A stretch of 40,434 nucleotides of DNA, taken from NCBI GenBank assembly GCA_035719045.1, contig DASTGO010000409.1, positions 1 through 40,434 on the forward strand, given 5' to 3'. The notes under the pieces were generated by a model. It ran no database searches and was not told the origin of the DNA. It was given only the letters and a program-made list of their open reading frames with translations. Positions 40,298-40,434 of the stretch are shown here, piece by piece (positions within the stretch are counted from its first letter, which is position 1; every line of letters starts with the position of its first letter). This stretch comes from DASTGO01 sp035719045 (GTDB lineage Bacteria > Actinomycetota > Actinomycetes > Actinomycetales > Kineosporiaceae). The position numbers and the translations under genes are program-made.

Positions 40298-40369
40298 TGG
40301 GCGATACTGGGATCGAACCAGTGGCCTCCTCGGTGTGAACGAGGCGCTCTCCCGCTGAGCTAATCGCCC
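40298..40369 (-). tRNA. tRNA-Val (anticodon CAC)
   Basis: The 72-nt minus-strand gene folds completely: acceptor GGGCGAT with ATCGCCC, D-arm GCTC-AGCGGGA-GAGC, anticodon stem CCTCG/CGAGG around the loop TTCACAC, variable AGGCC, T-arm ACTGG-TTCGATC-CCAGT, discriminator A. CAC reads the GUG valine codon. The 3' CCA is not encoded (A is followed by CCG). It is intact and shows no sign of being the target of the neighbouring element, whose scar derives from tRNA-Pro. Confidence 0.95.
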
Positions 40370-40401
40370 GCGTCCCGACGCTGTCGCAACGGGACTCCCG
40401 G

Positions 40402-40432
40402 ATCCTAGCGAACGTCGGGCCGTCGAGACCAA
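40402..40432 (-). promoter_or_regulatory. candidate promoter of tRNA-Val
   Basis: On the minus strand TTGGTC and TAGGAT are spaced 19 nt apart, the latter close to the actinobacterial -10 consensus. A start about 7 nt downstream would leave a leader of roughly 25 nt before the tRNA. The -35 spacing is long. Confidence 0.5.
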
Positions 40433-40434
40433 TC

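Overview
The window is very GC-rich (around 70%). It uses GTG and TTG starts freely and carries gene families typical of Actinomycetota: a Pls/PosA peptide synthetase, DUF2510, PadR, a MoxR/vWA/beta-propeller system, and IS1380, IS630, IS1249 and Tn3 relics. It is therefore most likely an actinomycete chromosome. The genus cannot be resolved from sequence alone. All family names are recalled from motif recognition, because no database search was possible.

Layout, left to right. 1-7.2 kb holds ordinary chromosomal genes: the N-terminal 1070 residues of a Pls/PosA-type synthetase, a translationally coupled CYTH-CHAD protein plus a small Cys/His protein, and a mannosyltransferase-like glycosyltransferase. 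7.2-7.7 kb contains truncated fragments. 7.7-13.9 kb (minus strand) is a four-gene operon: MoxR AAA+ ATPase, bpX5-like protein, vWA/beta-propeller protein and bpX6-like repeat/beta-propeller protein. Its internal junctions include GTGA overlaps. It matches the predicted MoxR-vWA-beta-propeller ternary conflict systems. Upstream on the same strand (14.1-16.0 kb) lie a radical SAM/SPASM enzyme and a TIGR04222-type membrane protein whose C-terminal tail is made of Gly, Ser, Asp and Cys, a plausible modification substrate. An orphan Xre antitoxin with a stop-riddled toxin remnant follows. A secreted TAP-type peptidase is divergent from a PadR regulator, with three ACATATGT boxes between them.

19.7-22.5 kb is a graveyard of IS1380, SMI1-like, Tn3 transposase and serine recombinase fragments plus two small membrane proteins. 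22.8-27.9 kb carries a two-gene cassette: a 133-residue helical protein and a 1524-residue STAND NTPase with helical repeats. The last 23 residues of the first match residues 21-43 of the second (D...G.V.G.NA.V...F.N). This is the layout of a Bell-type effector paired with an NLR through a shared amyloid-signalling motif, and it is the most interesting system here.

27.9-33.2 kb has another transposase relic, an acyltransferase-like membrane protein, a DHA2-type efflux pump whose start overlaps the stop of a truncated group II intron reverse transcriptase, and the IS630 fragment that the intron interrupts. 33.4-34.4 kb is an AbiEii-type nucleotidyltransferase toxin with a small unrecognised partner. 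34.5-38.5 kb is a set of unrecognised membrane and soluble proteins plus one DUF2510 protein. The right end (38.6-40.4 kb) holds IS1380 and IS1249 remnants, a 42-nt 3' fragment of a tRNA-Pro(GGG) gene that looks like an integration scar, and an intact tRNA-Val(CAC) with candidate promoter and terminator. Overall, from about 14 kb rightwards this is an accessory region rich in defence-like modules and decayed mobile DNA.
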